From Clostridium kluyveri DSM 555 (lineage in GTDB: Bacteria; Bacillota; Clostridia; Clostridiales; Clostridiaceae), in NCBI RefSeq assembly GCF_000016505.1, contig NC_009706.1, positions 2,976,001 to 3,040,000 on the forward strand: a DNA stretch of 64,000 nt, in the 5' to 3' direction. The notes under the pieces were generated by a model that searched no databases, was not told the DNA's origin, and saw nothing but the letters and a program-made list of their open reading frames with translations. The position numbers and the translations under genes are program-made. Shown one piece after another: positions 42,810-51,816 of the stretch. Every line of letters starts with the position of its first letter. Position 1 is the stretch's first letter.

Positions 42810-43004
42810 TTAAGATTCCGTTATATTCATATCTAAAATAGAGCGTTTTAACTCTTTAATTATTGATTTAAGTTTTATATTCTCCTCCCTTAAAATTTCG
42901 TTCTCATTTTTTAATTTTTCTGCACATAATACTTTTTCATTTGTCACCCACAGTTCCCCCTTTACAAAATTAGACATTCCATTATTTTCTTGTGCAAAAT
43001 ACAA
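42810..43004 (-). CDS. Small coiled-coil hypothetical protein
   Basis: 64-codon frame on the minus strand with a Lys/Glu-rich coiled coil (KLKNENEILREENIKLKSIIKELKRS). It could be the C-terminal tail of a lost regulator or transposase-like protein. No clear ribosome-binding site, and it is surrounded by pseudogenes. Confidence 0.35.
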   Translation of the reverse strand: MYFAQENNGMSNFVKGELWVTNEKVLCAEKLKNENEILREENIKLKSIIKELKRSILDMNITES

Positions 43005-43049
43005 ATATTGTGTCGTAAAATGTAGGTTGAGGTGGTTTTTCTTGTTTAA

Positions 43050-43211
43050 AAATACGCGAAAAAATTAGGATTTACGCAAAATCAAATGGCTAGAAAGCTT
43101 GGTATAAGCCAAGCATTAAGTAAGTTAGAAAACAATTCTGTTTATAAAATTAATATTATAAAAATTGCCTTTATAAGGAAAGTGTGTGATATTTTTTTGT
43201 TATGCCTATAA
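43050..43211 (+). pseudogene. XRE regulator remnant
   Basis: The reading YAKKLGFTQNQMARKLGISQ ALSKLENN is the core of a cro/cI helix-turn-helix, but it lacks a start in frame and ends early after RKVCDIF. Confidence 0.6.
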
Positions 43212-43443
43212 TACTATTTCTATATTTTTATAACGAGCAACTCTATTGTCCTTTTTATTCCTTGGAAAATAAATGTAAATATTGCAACTGTAAGAATTGT
43301 TATAAAACAAAAAATAACTTTACTATTTTATGTCGTTATGCAGATATTTATTTTTATATATAGTCCATATAACGACATTTCATTGATATACGCTTATTTT
43401 ATGATAGGATATCCCTGATATATATTTATATGGGGAAATTTAC

Positions 43444-43672
43444 ATGGGATTAAAAAAGTCTTTTGCAGATAAAATCTATGATTTGCGCATGGGGCTCTTG
43501 AGTTAACTCAAGAAGAATTTATCGCTCGACTTAGGCCACCGTTTTCCAAAAAACTTTAAGTTACATAGAAAATGGCTTATCTATGCCTAGCGCGGAATTT
43601 ATAAAAGCTATATGTGAAGCATATAATGCATCTGCCGACTGGCTTTTAGATATAAATGATAAGCAGCATTAA
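43444..43672 (+). pseudogene. XRE repressor pseudogene
   Basis: Starts MGLKKSFADKIYDLR with a fair start region, shifts frame to ELTQEEFIARL, and again to SYIENGLSMPSAEFIKAICEAYNASADWLLDIND. Together these give the cI-like pattern of Firmicute phage repressors, broken by two frameshifts. Confidence 0.7.
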
Positions 43673-43840
43673 CGATAAAAGAAAAACAACTTCTGGATAA
43701 ATATAATGAATTGTGTGAAAAAACAAGCAACTTGTTTTCAACTTATTAGATGCCCTTAATTATAAAATTGATAAAGATGAACAGAAAGGCTCTAGCTAAA
43801 ATAAAGTTAGGGTTTTATTATTCCATTCTTTAAAATTGGA

Positions 43841-44008
43841 ATGAGGTGTTTTTATATTAATGAAAAGACTACAATATACTTAGAACCTGATTTGAAAAAG
43901 GCTATTAGAATAGAACTAGTTAGGGATGGTAAAAATCAAAGTTTAAGTAATTTAATAAATCAACTGTTATATAAATGGATATCAGAGAAAGAAATAGGGG
44001 AATACTAA
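43841..44008 (+). CDS. Ribbon-helix-helix (CopG-like) small protein, possibly decayed
   Basis: 55 codons from ATG 43841: NEKTTIYLEPDLKKAIRIEL then NQSLSNLINQLLYKWISEKE, a strand followed by two helices as in Arc/CopG regulators. The GAGGTG that could be its ribosome-binding site lies inside the frame, so the natural start may have been lost. A damaged copy of its 3' end is at 58385-58455. Confidence 0.5.
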   Translation: MRCFYINEKTTIYLEPDLKKAIRIELVRDGKNQSLSNLINQLLYKWISEKEIGEY

Positions 44009-44093
44009 ACTCCTCTCTTAACTAAATCCAATTTATCTATACAATTCAAAAATCCCTTAGATATATACCTAAGGGATATAGAATATTCACTAA

Positions 44094-44291
44094 TTAAAGA
44101 ACAGTAATATTTTCTGCTTGTGTTCCTTTTTGTCCTCTTCCTTCGTCAAAAGAAACTTTTTGACCCTCTTCAAGTGTTTTATAACCTTGTGAATTTATTT
44201 GAGAAAAGTGTGCAAAAATATCATTTCCATCTTCTCCTGTAATAAATCCAAATCCTTTGTTTCCATTAAACCATTTAACTGTACCTGTCAT
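44094..44291 (-). CDS. cspA: Cold-shock domain protein
   Basis: 65 residues, complete [33 protein letters not shown] with RNP1 (KGFGFI) and RNP2 (DIFAHF) motifs, which bind single-stranded RNA/DNA and act as an RNA chaperone. Good GGAGG ribosome-binding site. About 270 bp of untranslated sequence separates it from the divergent alcohol dehydrogenase gene; csp leaders are often regulatory, but I see no defined structure. Confidence 0.95.
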   Translation of the reverse strand: MTGTVKWFNGNKGFGFITGEDGNDIFAHFSQINSQGYKTLEEGQKVSFDEGRGQKGTQAENITVL

Positions 44292-44566
44292 ATAAGTACC
44301 TCCAAAATTTTATTTCTTAAACTCTCTGTAACAACTATAATACACTAAATAAAATTTCGATAATAATAAATGCATATATTATTTAAGTACTTATTGAAAT
44401 ATACCTGTGTTTAGATTGATTACGATTCATTTAAGTGTTTGCTAAGTATACCACACATTATTAAATAAAGCAAATTATTTATATTGAGTTATTAATTTTC
44501 AAACATAATCAGTTTACTAAATAGAAATAATAAAACTAGTATATTTTATTATTTGGAGGAATTAGA

Positions 44567-45739
44567 TTGGAGAATATTCATGATTTTCGTTTGCCTGCAA
44601 TAAATCTCATTGGCGTAGGTGCTCTTAAAGATTTACCATTAGAATTAATACCTTATAAATTAAGCAAAGCTTTAATCGTCACAGACAAAAATATAATAAG
44701 TCTTGGCCATGTTGAAGTAGTTGAAAAAATATTAAAAGACTTATCTATTTCTTATGATATATTTGATGGAATCTTACATCCAGATTGTACAATTTCATTT
44801 GTGGAAGATGCTCTTACATACTTCAAAAAAGGATTAAACATATTAAAAAGGGATTATCATTTTATTATATCCATTGGAGGTGGAACCAACCACGATTGTG
44901 CAAAAGGTATAGCCATTGTAGCAACCAATGGCGGAGATATAGAAGACTATGAAGGATATAAAAAGTTGAAAAAACCTAGTTTACCTGTTATAGCAATAAA
45001 TACTACTTCTGGATCAGGATCTGAAGTAAGTGACTCCACAATTGTAAGAGATAATAGTAGAAGAGTAAAAATGGTTATTACAGATCCGAAAATGATGCCT
45101 ATAATATCTGTAAATGATCTTAGATTTATGACAACCATGCCTCCAAAGATAACTGCGAATTCTGGTATTGATGTTTTAACTCATTCTATAGAAGGATTTG
45201 TTGCTATAGAAGCTTCACCCATTACAGATACCTTGGCAATTAATGCTTTAAAGTTAGTTTTTGAATATCTAAGAAGAGCATATAAAAATGGAAATGACAT
45301 GGAAGCCAGAGAAAAGATGATGTTTGCTGGTGTTATGGGTGGAATGATCCTTAACAATGCAGGTTTAGGATATGTTCATTCCATGTCCCATCAAATAGGT
45401 GCACTTTATGAGGAGATGCATGGAGCTTGTAATGCAGCTCTACTGCCTCATGTGTTAGAGTTTAATTCGATATCAATACCAGAGGAAAGAATTCTTAAAA
45501 TCAGTGAAACTATGGGAGTAAAAGCCACTAATAAACAGGATGCTATTAATAAAATTAAAAATGGCATTCAAAATCTTGCTGAAGATATTGGTCTTCCAAC
45601 TCATTTAAGTTCTATTGGAATTGATAAAGATGATTTAGAGTTACTTTCCAAAAATGCTGAAAAAGATATATGTTCTTCTACAAATCCAAGAAGAGGAACT
45701 TTTGTGGATATAATGAATATTTTTAAAGCTGCTATGTAA
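44567..45739 (+). CDS. Iron-containing alcohol dehydrogenase, copy 1
   Basis: 390 residues, Fe-ADH (group III) fold. N-terminal Rossmann part with IISIGGGTNHDCAKGIA (NAD(P) binding), then NTTSGSGSEVS. C-terminal metal site with GIDVLTHSIEGFV, GLGYVHSMSHQIGALYEEMHGACNA providing Asp and His ligands. Oxidises or reduces short-chain alcohols/aldehydes with NAD(P)H. TTG start after GGAGGAATTAGA. Very similar to 53010-54182, including about 70 bp of upstream DNA. Confidence 0.95.
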   Translation: MENIHDFRLPAINLIGVGALKDLPLELIPYKLSKALIVTDKNIISLGHVEVVEKILKDLSISYDIFDGILHPDCTISFVEDALTYFKKGLNILKRDYHFIISIGGGTNHDCAKGIAIVATNGGDIEDYEGYKKLKKPSLPVIAINTTSGSGSEVSDSTIVRDNSRRVKMVITDPKMMPIISVNDLRFMTTMPPKITANSGIDVLTHSIEGFVAIEASPITDTLAINALKLVFEYLRRAYKNGNDMEAREKMMFAGVMGGMILNNAGLGYVHSMSHQIGALYEEMHGACNAALLPHVLEFNSISIPEERILKISETMGVKATNKQDAINKIKNGIQNLAEDIGLPTHLSSIGIDKDDLELLSKNAEKDICSSTNPRRGTFVDIMNIFKAAM

Positions 45740-46462
45740 ATACATTCGAACTAAATCATTGAGAAGATTAAGTCGGAAGTGGTAAGTAGTTTGGTAAAGA
45801 AAAAACCTATTATGATACATAGAAAAAGATTTGAGAGTGTAAAAGCTCTCTTTTGCATTTAAAACATAGTAAATTGGATATAATAATAATGCTCCTATAA
45901 ATGCTTTATTATCTTAATTTAATATTATTTTACTATAAAAATTTTTATCTTATTTAAAGAATACCTTATATTTTAATTAAATTTGTTTCCTATATATTGT
46001 ATGCAACTTAAAAATTTTGAATATACTATTAAATATAGTTGTCCCTATTAATTTTTTAACTGGCCTTTGGTCAGCTTTTTATGTGAATATATATTTAAAC
46101 AAAAAATAAAGCCTACCAGAAAAATCTCCAGTAGGCTTAGAAATTATGCTGGTTTATAAAAAATTAATCAATTAAACAGATTAATCTTATAAATATATAA
46201 TATACCATTTTACAATATGTGTAAATAATTTCAAGACATAAAACTCATTTTGTTTTGAATTTATTGAATTTGGATATAATAATTAATGTTCACAAAAATA
46301 CTATGTTATCTCCTTAATATTGTTTCGATATGTTTTAATCTATAAGCAAAAAAATATAGTGACCTGTTAAAACCACTAATAGGAGTAATACTAACAGCCA
46401 TGTCATGTACTGAAAAGTAAATGTAATTTTTTGTTAATCTTATATAATCGTAGACTAAAAAT
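45740..46462. other. Intergenic region after adh copy 1
   Basis: No gene. It contains a hairpin AAGCCTAC/GTAGGCTT at 46109-46138 like that after the second adh copy. Near 46358-46405 it has sequence similar to 54300-54345 (GTTAA-A-CACTAATA then CATGTCATG-like), so the duplication appears to include downstream DNA. Confidence 0.5.
46109..46138. terminator. Hairpin downstream of adh copy 1
   Basis: Eight-bp stem AAGCCTAC/GTAGGCTT, loop 14 bases. The T-run lies on the minus side (complement of AAAAAATAAA). Homologous to the hairpin after adh copy 2. Confidence 0.5.
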
Positions 46463-46762
46463 ATGAGTTTACTATGTAATAAAGGTTCTCGAATATTTGA
46501 AGTGAGATCCTTTGACAGTGGGATAAAGAAAATAACTTTATCCAAAGTAAAAGAGGTATTTGGAACTCCAGCATATGATGTTAAATCCAATGGTGAAGAA
46601 ATAATTGGCTATGTAGCAACAAAAGAGTTTAAAATATTATTTGTATTTCCCCAGTCTGAAAGCAATAACAAAGATCTTTTACTAGATCATTATTCAGTTC
46701 TTTATCCTCAAGGAACTTTAACTCAATGGCAGATGAGGAAGGCAATGGTAAATCAGGAATAA
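46463..46762 (+). pseudogene. C-terminal fragment of a DUF4309-like protein
   Basis: The segment FEVRSFDSGIKKITLSKVKEVFGTPAYDV, IIGYVATKEFKILFVFP, DHYSVLYPQGT matches the end of the DUF4309 pattern. The first half and signal peptide are absent, and there is no ribosome-binding site, so this is a remnant. Confidence 0.55.
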
Positions 46763-46782
46763 GGACTGGTAAGTGGGCCTAA

Positions 46783-46953
46783 AACCATCAGTTCTGTTAT
46801 GAAGTGCAAAGTATCTTCAATAAATTGGATAAAATAAACGGCCGTTATGGAGAATTAAATGATGTACTAATGAATACACTTGAAACATTTATGGGGTATG
46901 AAATATGGTTTTTGTTATCAAAACTTAGCCAAAGACAAAAGAAACAAGAATGA
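46783..46953 (+). pseudogene. C-terminal gene fragment of unknown family
   Basis: Reads CYEVQSIFNKLDKINGRYGE then ELNDVLMNTLETFMGYEIWFLLSKLSQRQKKQE. The composition is protein-like, but no start is available. Probably the end of a lost gene. Confidence 0.35.
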
Positions 46954-47199
46954 TCATCATTATGTAAGTTATGAGTATAATTTTTTTAGTACGTAGTTTT
47001 CATATTAGGTTTAGTAACTAAGACCACATGATGGATATTAATTCTACCATATGGTCTATTTTTATACGTATAACTACTATACTCATAAATTGCCTTTATA
47101 TGGTACATGTTTTTCAGTACATGATAAAGCTGCTGGTATTACCACTAATAGATTAATTACATACATAACAAAAGCACCTGCCATACTTGATATTTCAAC

Positions 47200-47374
47200 A
47201 ATATTTTCTGCTTCTTTTGGGACGTTCCATTCAACTTATTATCCCATTCATCTTTATTCTTCCACCCTCTTATTGTTCCAGGTGAAAGATTTAAAACTTC
47301 TGCAATCTTTACTAACCATGCTCTTTGTAAATTTCAAATGCTTTATCCCCATTCGGACTTCTCTGTCTCGGCAT
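47200..47374 (-). pseudogene. Phage small terminase remnant (PBSX type)
   Basis: Begins MPRQRSPNGDKAFEIYKEHG at ATG 47374, then a frameshift, then VKIAEVLNLSPGTIRGWKNKDEWDNKLNGTSQKK. This is the N-terminal helix-turn-helix domain of phage terminase small subunits (MPRQRSPNRDKA-type). The C-terminal half is gone. Confidence 0.7.
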
Positions 47375-47433
47375 CTCTACATTGTCACCACCTACCTCAT
47401 TCGTTTTGTTTTGGAGATGAAAAAAGAAGGAAA

Positions 47434-47556
47434 TTAATTCTCCTTCTCATTATCTTTCTTTATTCTATTATTAGCATCTTTTTCTTGTTCTTTATTAAGT
47501 AAATAACTAAAATCAGTTAATTCTTTGTTCTTCCCTTTATTATTTCTACGCCCCAA
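47434..47556 (-). CDS. Short phage-type protein, 40 aa
   Basis: TTG start at 47556 behind AAGGTGA. The product is LGRRNNKGKNKELTDFSYLL then a Lys/Glu/Asn-rich end (KEQEKDANNRIKKDNEKEN). It lies directly ahead of the small terminase remnant on the same strand, as in prophage packaging modules. Part of the same debris. Confidence 0.45.
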   Translation of the reverse strand: MGRRNNKGKNKELTDFSYLLNKEQEKDANNRIKKDNEKEN

Positions 47557-47634
47557 GTAAATCACCTTGTATAATGAACATATAGTAAAAATTCATTATA
47601 CTTTTCCTTTCTTAGAGATTTTTACTATAATTAT

Positions 47635-47708
47635 CATAAGACGCTGTGGATTAGTTTTATCACCTATAGCTGGACTATTTTAATTGAGGATCTAACCACT
47701 GTCTTATG
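47635..47708 (+). ncRNA. Probable IS110 bridge RNA (core fold)
   Basis: In the leader of the IS110 transposase, CATAAGAC (47635-47642) pairs perfectly with GTCTTATG (47701-47708). Just inside, GTGG pairs with CCAC and TTAG with CTAA, giving a long stem with internal loops. By known IS110 biology, the noncoding end upstream of the recombinase gene encodes the bridge RNA. The full RNA probably extends to about 47816. Confidence 0.6.
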
Positions 47709-47816
47709 CTTATCTGTTAATTAGTTAGATAACGCATGACGTTTTATATATAGCAAGGATACATTTGCATGAGATTTGTGGAACATAGCGTATAATACTA
47801 TAAAGGAGTTGTTCTT

Positions 47817-48995
47817 ATGATTTATATTGGTATAGATATAGCAAAAAACAAACATGATTGCTGTATTATAGATTCAGATGGTGTTGTTTATAATGATTCT
47901 TTACGTATATCCAATTCCCGTCAAGGCTTTGAATTACTTTATTCTTCAATACTTTCCATTCTGCCTGACAAGGATATTTCCAACGTAAAAATAGGACTTG
48001 AATCAACAGGTCATTACAGCACCAATCTCCAAAACTTTTTGTATGCTAAAGGCTTCAAGCTCTCCATTCTCAACCCTTTAGCTACAAATCTCTTCCGTAA
48101 AGCCCAGTCTCTTAGAAAAACTAAGACTGATAAAACGGATGCATTGGTTATTGCTAAAATGCTCTTTTCTGATGATACAAAATCCTATTCTCCTGTATCA
48201 TACCAGATTCAAGAGCTAAAGTCATTAACCAGGCATAGATATCGCTTAATTGGATATAGGTCTAAGTTGAAAACATCTGTCAATAGATTGGTAGATATTA
48301 TGTTCCCCGAGCTGCCCGATCTTTTTTGGTCAATTCATCAATCTTCTTCCTATGCCCTTTTATCCATACTTCCAAGCCCAAAAGATATAGCTGCCTGCCA
48401 CCTGACCAAGCTAACAAACATACTAAATACAGCTTCCAAGGGCAAGTATGGAAAAGATAAAGCTATTTCTCTAAAGGAGTCTGCTGCAAATTCTATTGGC
48501 ACTAACTCAAGGTCTCTAAGTTTTGAACTCAAGCAAACCATTAGGTTAATACAGTCAGTACAACACGAGATTGATTCCTTAGAGCTTCTCATAAAAGAAA
48601 TCGTTGTTGAGATCAATTCCCCACTTATTAGTATTCCAGGAATTTCATATACCCTGGCTGCTATAATATTGGCAGAAATCGGCGATGTTAAAAGATTCAC
48701 CACTCCCTGTAAACTCCTGGCCTTTGCCGGATTAGATCCCTCCACCTATCAATCTGGAAAGTACACTGCATCCCATACACCCATGGTCAAACGGGGTTCT
48801 GCCTACCTTAGATGGGCCATACTTATGGCTGGGAGAACTGTTTCAATGAGAGATGCCACTTTCTCTGCATATTTGTCGAAGAAACGCTCTGAAGGCAAGC
48901 ACTATTATGTTGCCATGAGCCATGTTGCTAAAAAATTGATACGTATAATATTTCATCTTCTAAAGACCAATGCAACTTTTGCTCCACAAATATAA
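47817..48995 (+). CDS. IS110-family RNA-guided recombinase (transposase)
   Basis: 392 residues. N-terminal DEDD RuvC-like domain: YIGIDIAKNKHDCCIID, IGLESTGHYSTNL and KTDKTDALVIAKML carry the acidic residues. The C-terminal transposase_20 domain has ISIPGISYTLAAIILAEIGDVKRF, LLAFAGLDPSTYQSGK and MVKRGSAYLRWAILMAG. Apparently intact. IS110 elements have no terminal inverted repeats, so I cannot place their ends. AAAGGAG ribosome-binding site. Confidence 0.95.
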   Translation: MIYIGIDIAKNKHDCCIIDSDGVVYNDSLRISNSRQGFELLYSSILSILPDKDISNVKIGLESTGHYSTNLQNFLYAKGFKLSILNPLATNLFRKAQSLRKTKTDKTDALVIAKMLFSDDTKSYSPVSYQIQELKSLTRHRYRLIGYRSKLKTSVNRLVDIMFPELPDLFWSIHQSSSYALLSILPSPKDIAACHLTKLTNILNTASKGKYGKDKAISLKESAANSIGTNSRSLSFELKQTIRLIQSVQHEIDSLELLIKEIVVEINSPLISIPGISYTLAAIILAEIGDVKRFTTPCKLLAFAGLDPSTYQSGKYTASHTPMVKRGSAYLRWAILMAGRTVSMRDATFSAYLSKKRSEGKHYYVAMSHVAKKLIRIIFHLLKTNATFAPQI

Positions 48996-49022
48996 ACTTA
49001 TCCATAAAAATTAATATTTTTC

Positions 49023-49049
49023 AAAAAGCAATTTTCCATTGCTCTTTTT
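49023..49049 (+). terminator. Terminator after IS110 transposase
   Basis: AGCAAT/ATTGCT stem with surrounding A5 and T5, 30 bp after the stop codon. Confidence 0.6.
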
Positions 49050-49213
49050 GTCATGCTTTCTTTTTTCAATTAAATAACTATAAAAATCTTTTGATTTTTA
49101 ACTTGACTTCATATAGTTAGTCTCCTACTGTATAATAGGATGTATTAATCTATAAGATTTATTTCTATATAAAAACATAGATATCTAAATTAATAGATAT
49201 CTAAAAATTTAAT

Positions 49214-49256
49214 GGTAGTTGCATTTATATTTTACATGCCCTACAACCACAGGCAT
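49214..49256. repeat. Dispersed repeat R1, copy a
   Basis: GGTAGTTGCATTT then TTTTACATGCCCTACAACCAC, about 80% the same as copy b at 49902-49945. Both copies can form a GTTG/CAAC-based hairpin. Confidence 0.55.
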
Positions 49257-49527
49257 AAATACCATATTCATCATTTCATCCTCATTATGCAGAACCTTTT
49301 ATTCCACATGATTATCTAAGTAATTACATTTGGGTAGCTTAATAAGTATATCACTTCATCTATCTAGTGTCAATTATTTCTATAATTCCTGGAGCTGATT
49401 GAGCCCCTAAATAAACAACAATAGAAGTATCAAAGAACAAATAAAAATATGTATATATTTCTAAATCTTGTTGAGGATCTTTTTTATTTCCTCTGATTTA
49501 TGCGTAACTCTATTTCTCATTTGCACA

Positions 49528-49734
49528 TTAGTTATATCCTTTTTTCCCGATTCTTCCAAAGATGTAGTCTGCATCCTCAAGTTTACACTCTATCGGATTT
49601 TCAATATCAAAATTCGCTGATTTATCAAACCTTATTACTTCTAAAATTACCCAATCTGATCTTTCATCAATACTTATACAATTATTAGCATCTCTTCTTT
49701 TCAAAATATTCTTAAATAATCTTATAATAGCCAT
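49528..49734 (-). CDS. Small acidic hypothetical protein, 68 aa
   Basis: Reads MAIIRLFKNILKRRDANNCI then DERSDWVILEVIRFDKSANFDIENPIECKLEDADYIFGRIGKKGYN. The composition looks like a real protein, but the AAAAAAGG ribosome-binding site is very close to the ATG. It lies inside the repeat field. No family recognised. Confidence 0.45.
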   Translation of the reverse strand: MAIIRLFKNILKRRDANNCISIDERSDWVILEVIRFDKSANFDIENPIECKLEDADYIFGRIGKKGYN

Positions 49735-49807
49735 CCTTTTTTGTATTTATATATTTTCTACGGTTATTTGACAATATCCTCCTTATTTATCTAATTTACT
49801 TTAAAAC

Positions 49808-49842
49808 AAAAATAAGCACCCTAAATAATGGATACTTATTTT
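49808..49842. repeat. Hairpin repeat R2, copy a
   Basis: AAAATAAG...CTTATTTT flanking CACCCTAAATAATGGATA. Relatives at 50056 and 50268. Confidence 0.55.
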
Positions 49843-49901
49843 AACAATACTATTCTTTAAGGAGACCAATCTAATATATTATATACTATATTCTAACTCC
49901 T

Positions 49902-49945
49902 GGCGGTTGCATTTGAGTTTTAAGTGCCCTGCAACCACAAACACC
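49902..49945. repeat. Dispersed repeat R1, copy b
   Basis: GGCGGTTGCATTT then TTTTAAGTGCCCTGCAACCAC. GGTTGCA (49905-49911) and TGCAACC (49930-49936) form a perfect 7-bp stem. Confidence 0.55.
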
Positions 49946-50055
49946 GGGTTAAATTCTCATGCGGGGAACTAATTTATAATCTGTTATGCTATTTATTATA
50001 TACGGTATTTGTTACAATCTAATGTACTATGTAATAACTATTTGTAAATAATATA

Positions 50056-50089
50056 AAATAGACACCCTTAATAAATAGGTACTCATTTT
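50056..50089. repeat. Hairpin repeat R2, copy b
   Basis: AAAATAGACACCCTTAATAA then ATAGGTACTCATTTT; related to copies a and c, with a poorer stem. Confidence 0.45.
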
Positions 50090-50267
50090 CCCTCCAAGTT
50101 TTAGCAGCTTAGGACATTTTTGTTTTACATTATAATTATTACCATAATATGTATTGAATGTTAAATGATATTTACAATCATGATAAAAGACACCCAAACT
50201 TACTAAATGCCCTACCCTCTAATTGCCACTGTATACAATCCTCTATTAACTAAATCTTTAAAATATA

Positions 50268-50310
50268 AAAATAAGATAAGCGCCTGGATGAATAGATGCT
50301 TATCTTAAAA
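50268..50310. repeat. Hairpin repeat R2, copy c
   Basis: AAGATAAGC/GCTTATCTT perfect 9-bp stem with loop GCCTGGATGAATAGAT, flanked by A and T runs on both sides; possible bidirectional terminator. Confidence 0.6.
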
Positions 50311-50639
50311 TACAAATATAGAATTAAAAAACTTTTTTAAATTAGTATGCTATATTATCCTTGTAATCCCCAATACCATTATATCCTGTTTTGTAAATAT
50401 AATAACAAGCAACTCACAAGCAGTTAACAACTTGAAGTTTTATACTAAATATTTAATTTCTCTTTCAATGGTTTCTGCAACAATTGAGAAAAATTAACTT
50501 TATTCTTCTTTGCTTCATATTTTAATCATTGGGGCATAGTTACAATAGTATTAACTGTTTTATTATTCATCTTAGTACGTATTGACAACATATCTGTTCC
50601 TATAGGAACTATAGAACTCCCCTTTTTATTTGGATGATA

Positions 50640-50700
50640 TTGACATAAAAAGTCATTTCTGATATACTGTATCACGTGAAAGATAATGATACTCATTATC
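50640..50700 (+). promoter_or_regulatory. Fur-controlled promoter
   Basis: TTGACA (50640-50645) and TATACT (50663-50668) with 17 bp spacing. The 19-bp Fur box GATAATGATACTCATTATC (50682-50700) directly follows, over the transcription start region. Iron-bound Fur should block transcription of the ferredoxin-like operon behind it. Confidence 0.88.
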
Positions 50701-50726
50701 AATAACTCTATTAAAGGAGGATTGTT

Positions 50727-51509
50727 TTGGAATCACTATCAACTAATTTAGCCAACTTAATCAGAAAATATTTTCGTATTATACTTCAAATTGCCTTTTT
50801 TAGCTGTCTGATATTTAAATTTGAATATGGGGTTGCTATCTGGATTTTGATCTCGGTATTGTCCATATTCTTTGGGCGAATATACTGCGGCTTTTTTTGC
50901 ACATGGGGAGCTTATCAGGAATGGGTAGGCATGCTGGGAGGAAAAATTTTCAAAAACAGATTCGATACTCTTGTGCCAAAAAAAGTAGACAGGGTTTTGA
51001 GCTACTTTCGCTACATTGTAATGCTTGCCTATGCCTTTTTTGCTACGTCATTTTTCACATCAAAAATACTTGCAAAGTTAGGCGGACCGAATACAAGTGC
51101 ACTTGTAACCATAATATTTTCAAGGAAAGTTGTTGCTGCATCTGTAATAATTTCTCTCTGCATATTTACGATTTTATCTCTTCTTGTAAACAGGCCTTAT
51201 TGTAAATATTTTTGCCACGGCTCTGTGGAAGCAGGTGCACTAAGCTTTGCAAAAATTTTTAAACTAAGAAGAAATCCTGACCTTTGTATAAACTGTCATA
51301 AATGTGAAAACGTATGTCCTATGAAGGTACCTATAACAGAGATGAACACAGTATATGATAGGTACTGCATCTCTTGTTTTCAGTGCATCGGATATAAGGG
51401 GTGCCCTAAAAAAGGTGCACTCTATTTGGACATGCATCCTATAAAAACATTTTTAAAAGAGAAGAATAAGAAACATCCAAAAGAGGATAAAATTAATAAG
51501 GTGATTTAG
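50727..51509 (+). CDS. NapH/NosR-like polyferredoxin membrane protein
   Basis: 260 residues. Several membrane spans with the family cysteine motifs GRIYCGFFCTWGAYQEW and NRPYCKYFCHGSVEAGAL, and a C-terminal cytoplasmic domain with two 4Fe-4S clusters: CINCHKCENVCP and CISCFQCIGYKGCP. Proteins of this type move electrons across or along the membrane. TTG start after AAAGGAGG. Under a Fur box, so made in iron shortage. It may supply electrons for ferric reduction or another iron-responsive redox step. Confidence 0.9.
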   Translation: MESLSTNLANLIRKYFRIILQIAFFSCLIFKFEYGVAIWILISVLSIFFGRIYCGFFCTWGAYQEWVGMLGGKIFKNRFDTLVPKKVDRVLSYFRYIVMLAYAFFATSFFTSKILAKLGGPNTSALVTIIFSRKVVAASVIISLCIFTILSLLVNRPYCKYFCHGSVEAGALSFAKIFKLRRNPDLCINCHKCENVCPMKVPITEMNTVYDRYCISCFQCIGYKGCPKKGALYLDMHPIKTFLKEKNKKHPKEDKINKVI

Positions 51510-51541
51510 AAATATATATAATTTGAGGAAGTGATATTTTC

Positions 51542-51802
51542 ATGGAAAGTATATGGAATATAGTGAGCAAGGTTGTAGTAGTCTCGGCTATACTGCTGAA
51601 TATATTAATCAGTCTGAAATGGTTTAGAAAATTACAGGATAAAAATGAGGGCATGCATAAAGCATTAAAGGTTATACAGGTTGGCAGTGTAATTTTCATA
51701 TGTATTTATACAGTTTCAAACCTGCAGTATTATGTAGAACAGATTGTCCAAGGTGGTAAAACACACACTCTTTTAAAAACGCTGTTCTTCTCTTTTGAAT
51801 AA
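51542..51802 (+). CDS. Small membrane protein, operon partner of the polyferredoxin
   Basis: 86 residues with two membrane spans (about 7-24 and 44-62): VSKVVVVSAILLNILISLKWF and VIQVGSVIFICIYTVSNLQYYV. Starts 32 bp after the polyferredoxin gene with GAGGAAGTG as ribosome-binding site. Ends before a strong terminator. No family recognised; co-expression under Fur suggests a subunit or accessory protein. Confidence 0.75.
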   Translation: MESIWNIVSKVVVVSAILLNILISLKWFRKLQDKNEGMHKALKVIQVGSVIFICIYTVSNLQYYVEQIVQGGKTHTLLKTLFFSFE

Positions 51803-51816
51803 GGCAATATATTAAT

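Larger units (their letters stand above)
42703..43840. mobile_element. Decayed left end of a third element
   Basis: Starts with the third att copy, then a pair of GTTGTC 6-mers with 11-bp period at 42776 and 42787, 74 bp inside the junction as in the other two elements. Only broken regulators follow (43050-43211, 43444-43672). The integrase expected here is missing. Confidence 0.5.
49735..50639. other. Repeat field without clear genes
   Basis: Three related hairpins (49808-49842, 50056-50089, 50268-50310) and a second copy of repeat R1 (49902-49945) are spaced over about 0.5 kb. No frame longer than 60 codons has a ribosome-binding site. It looks like tandem degenerate units, each with a small structured unit and terminator-like hairpin. 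Confidence 0.5.

Noticed and set aside
49808-50310. CRISPR-like array
   Set aside because: The repeats are only similar, not identical. Spacing is irregular (about 210-250 bp) and no cas genes are present.
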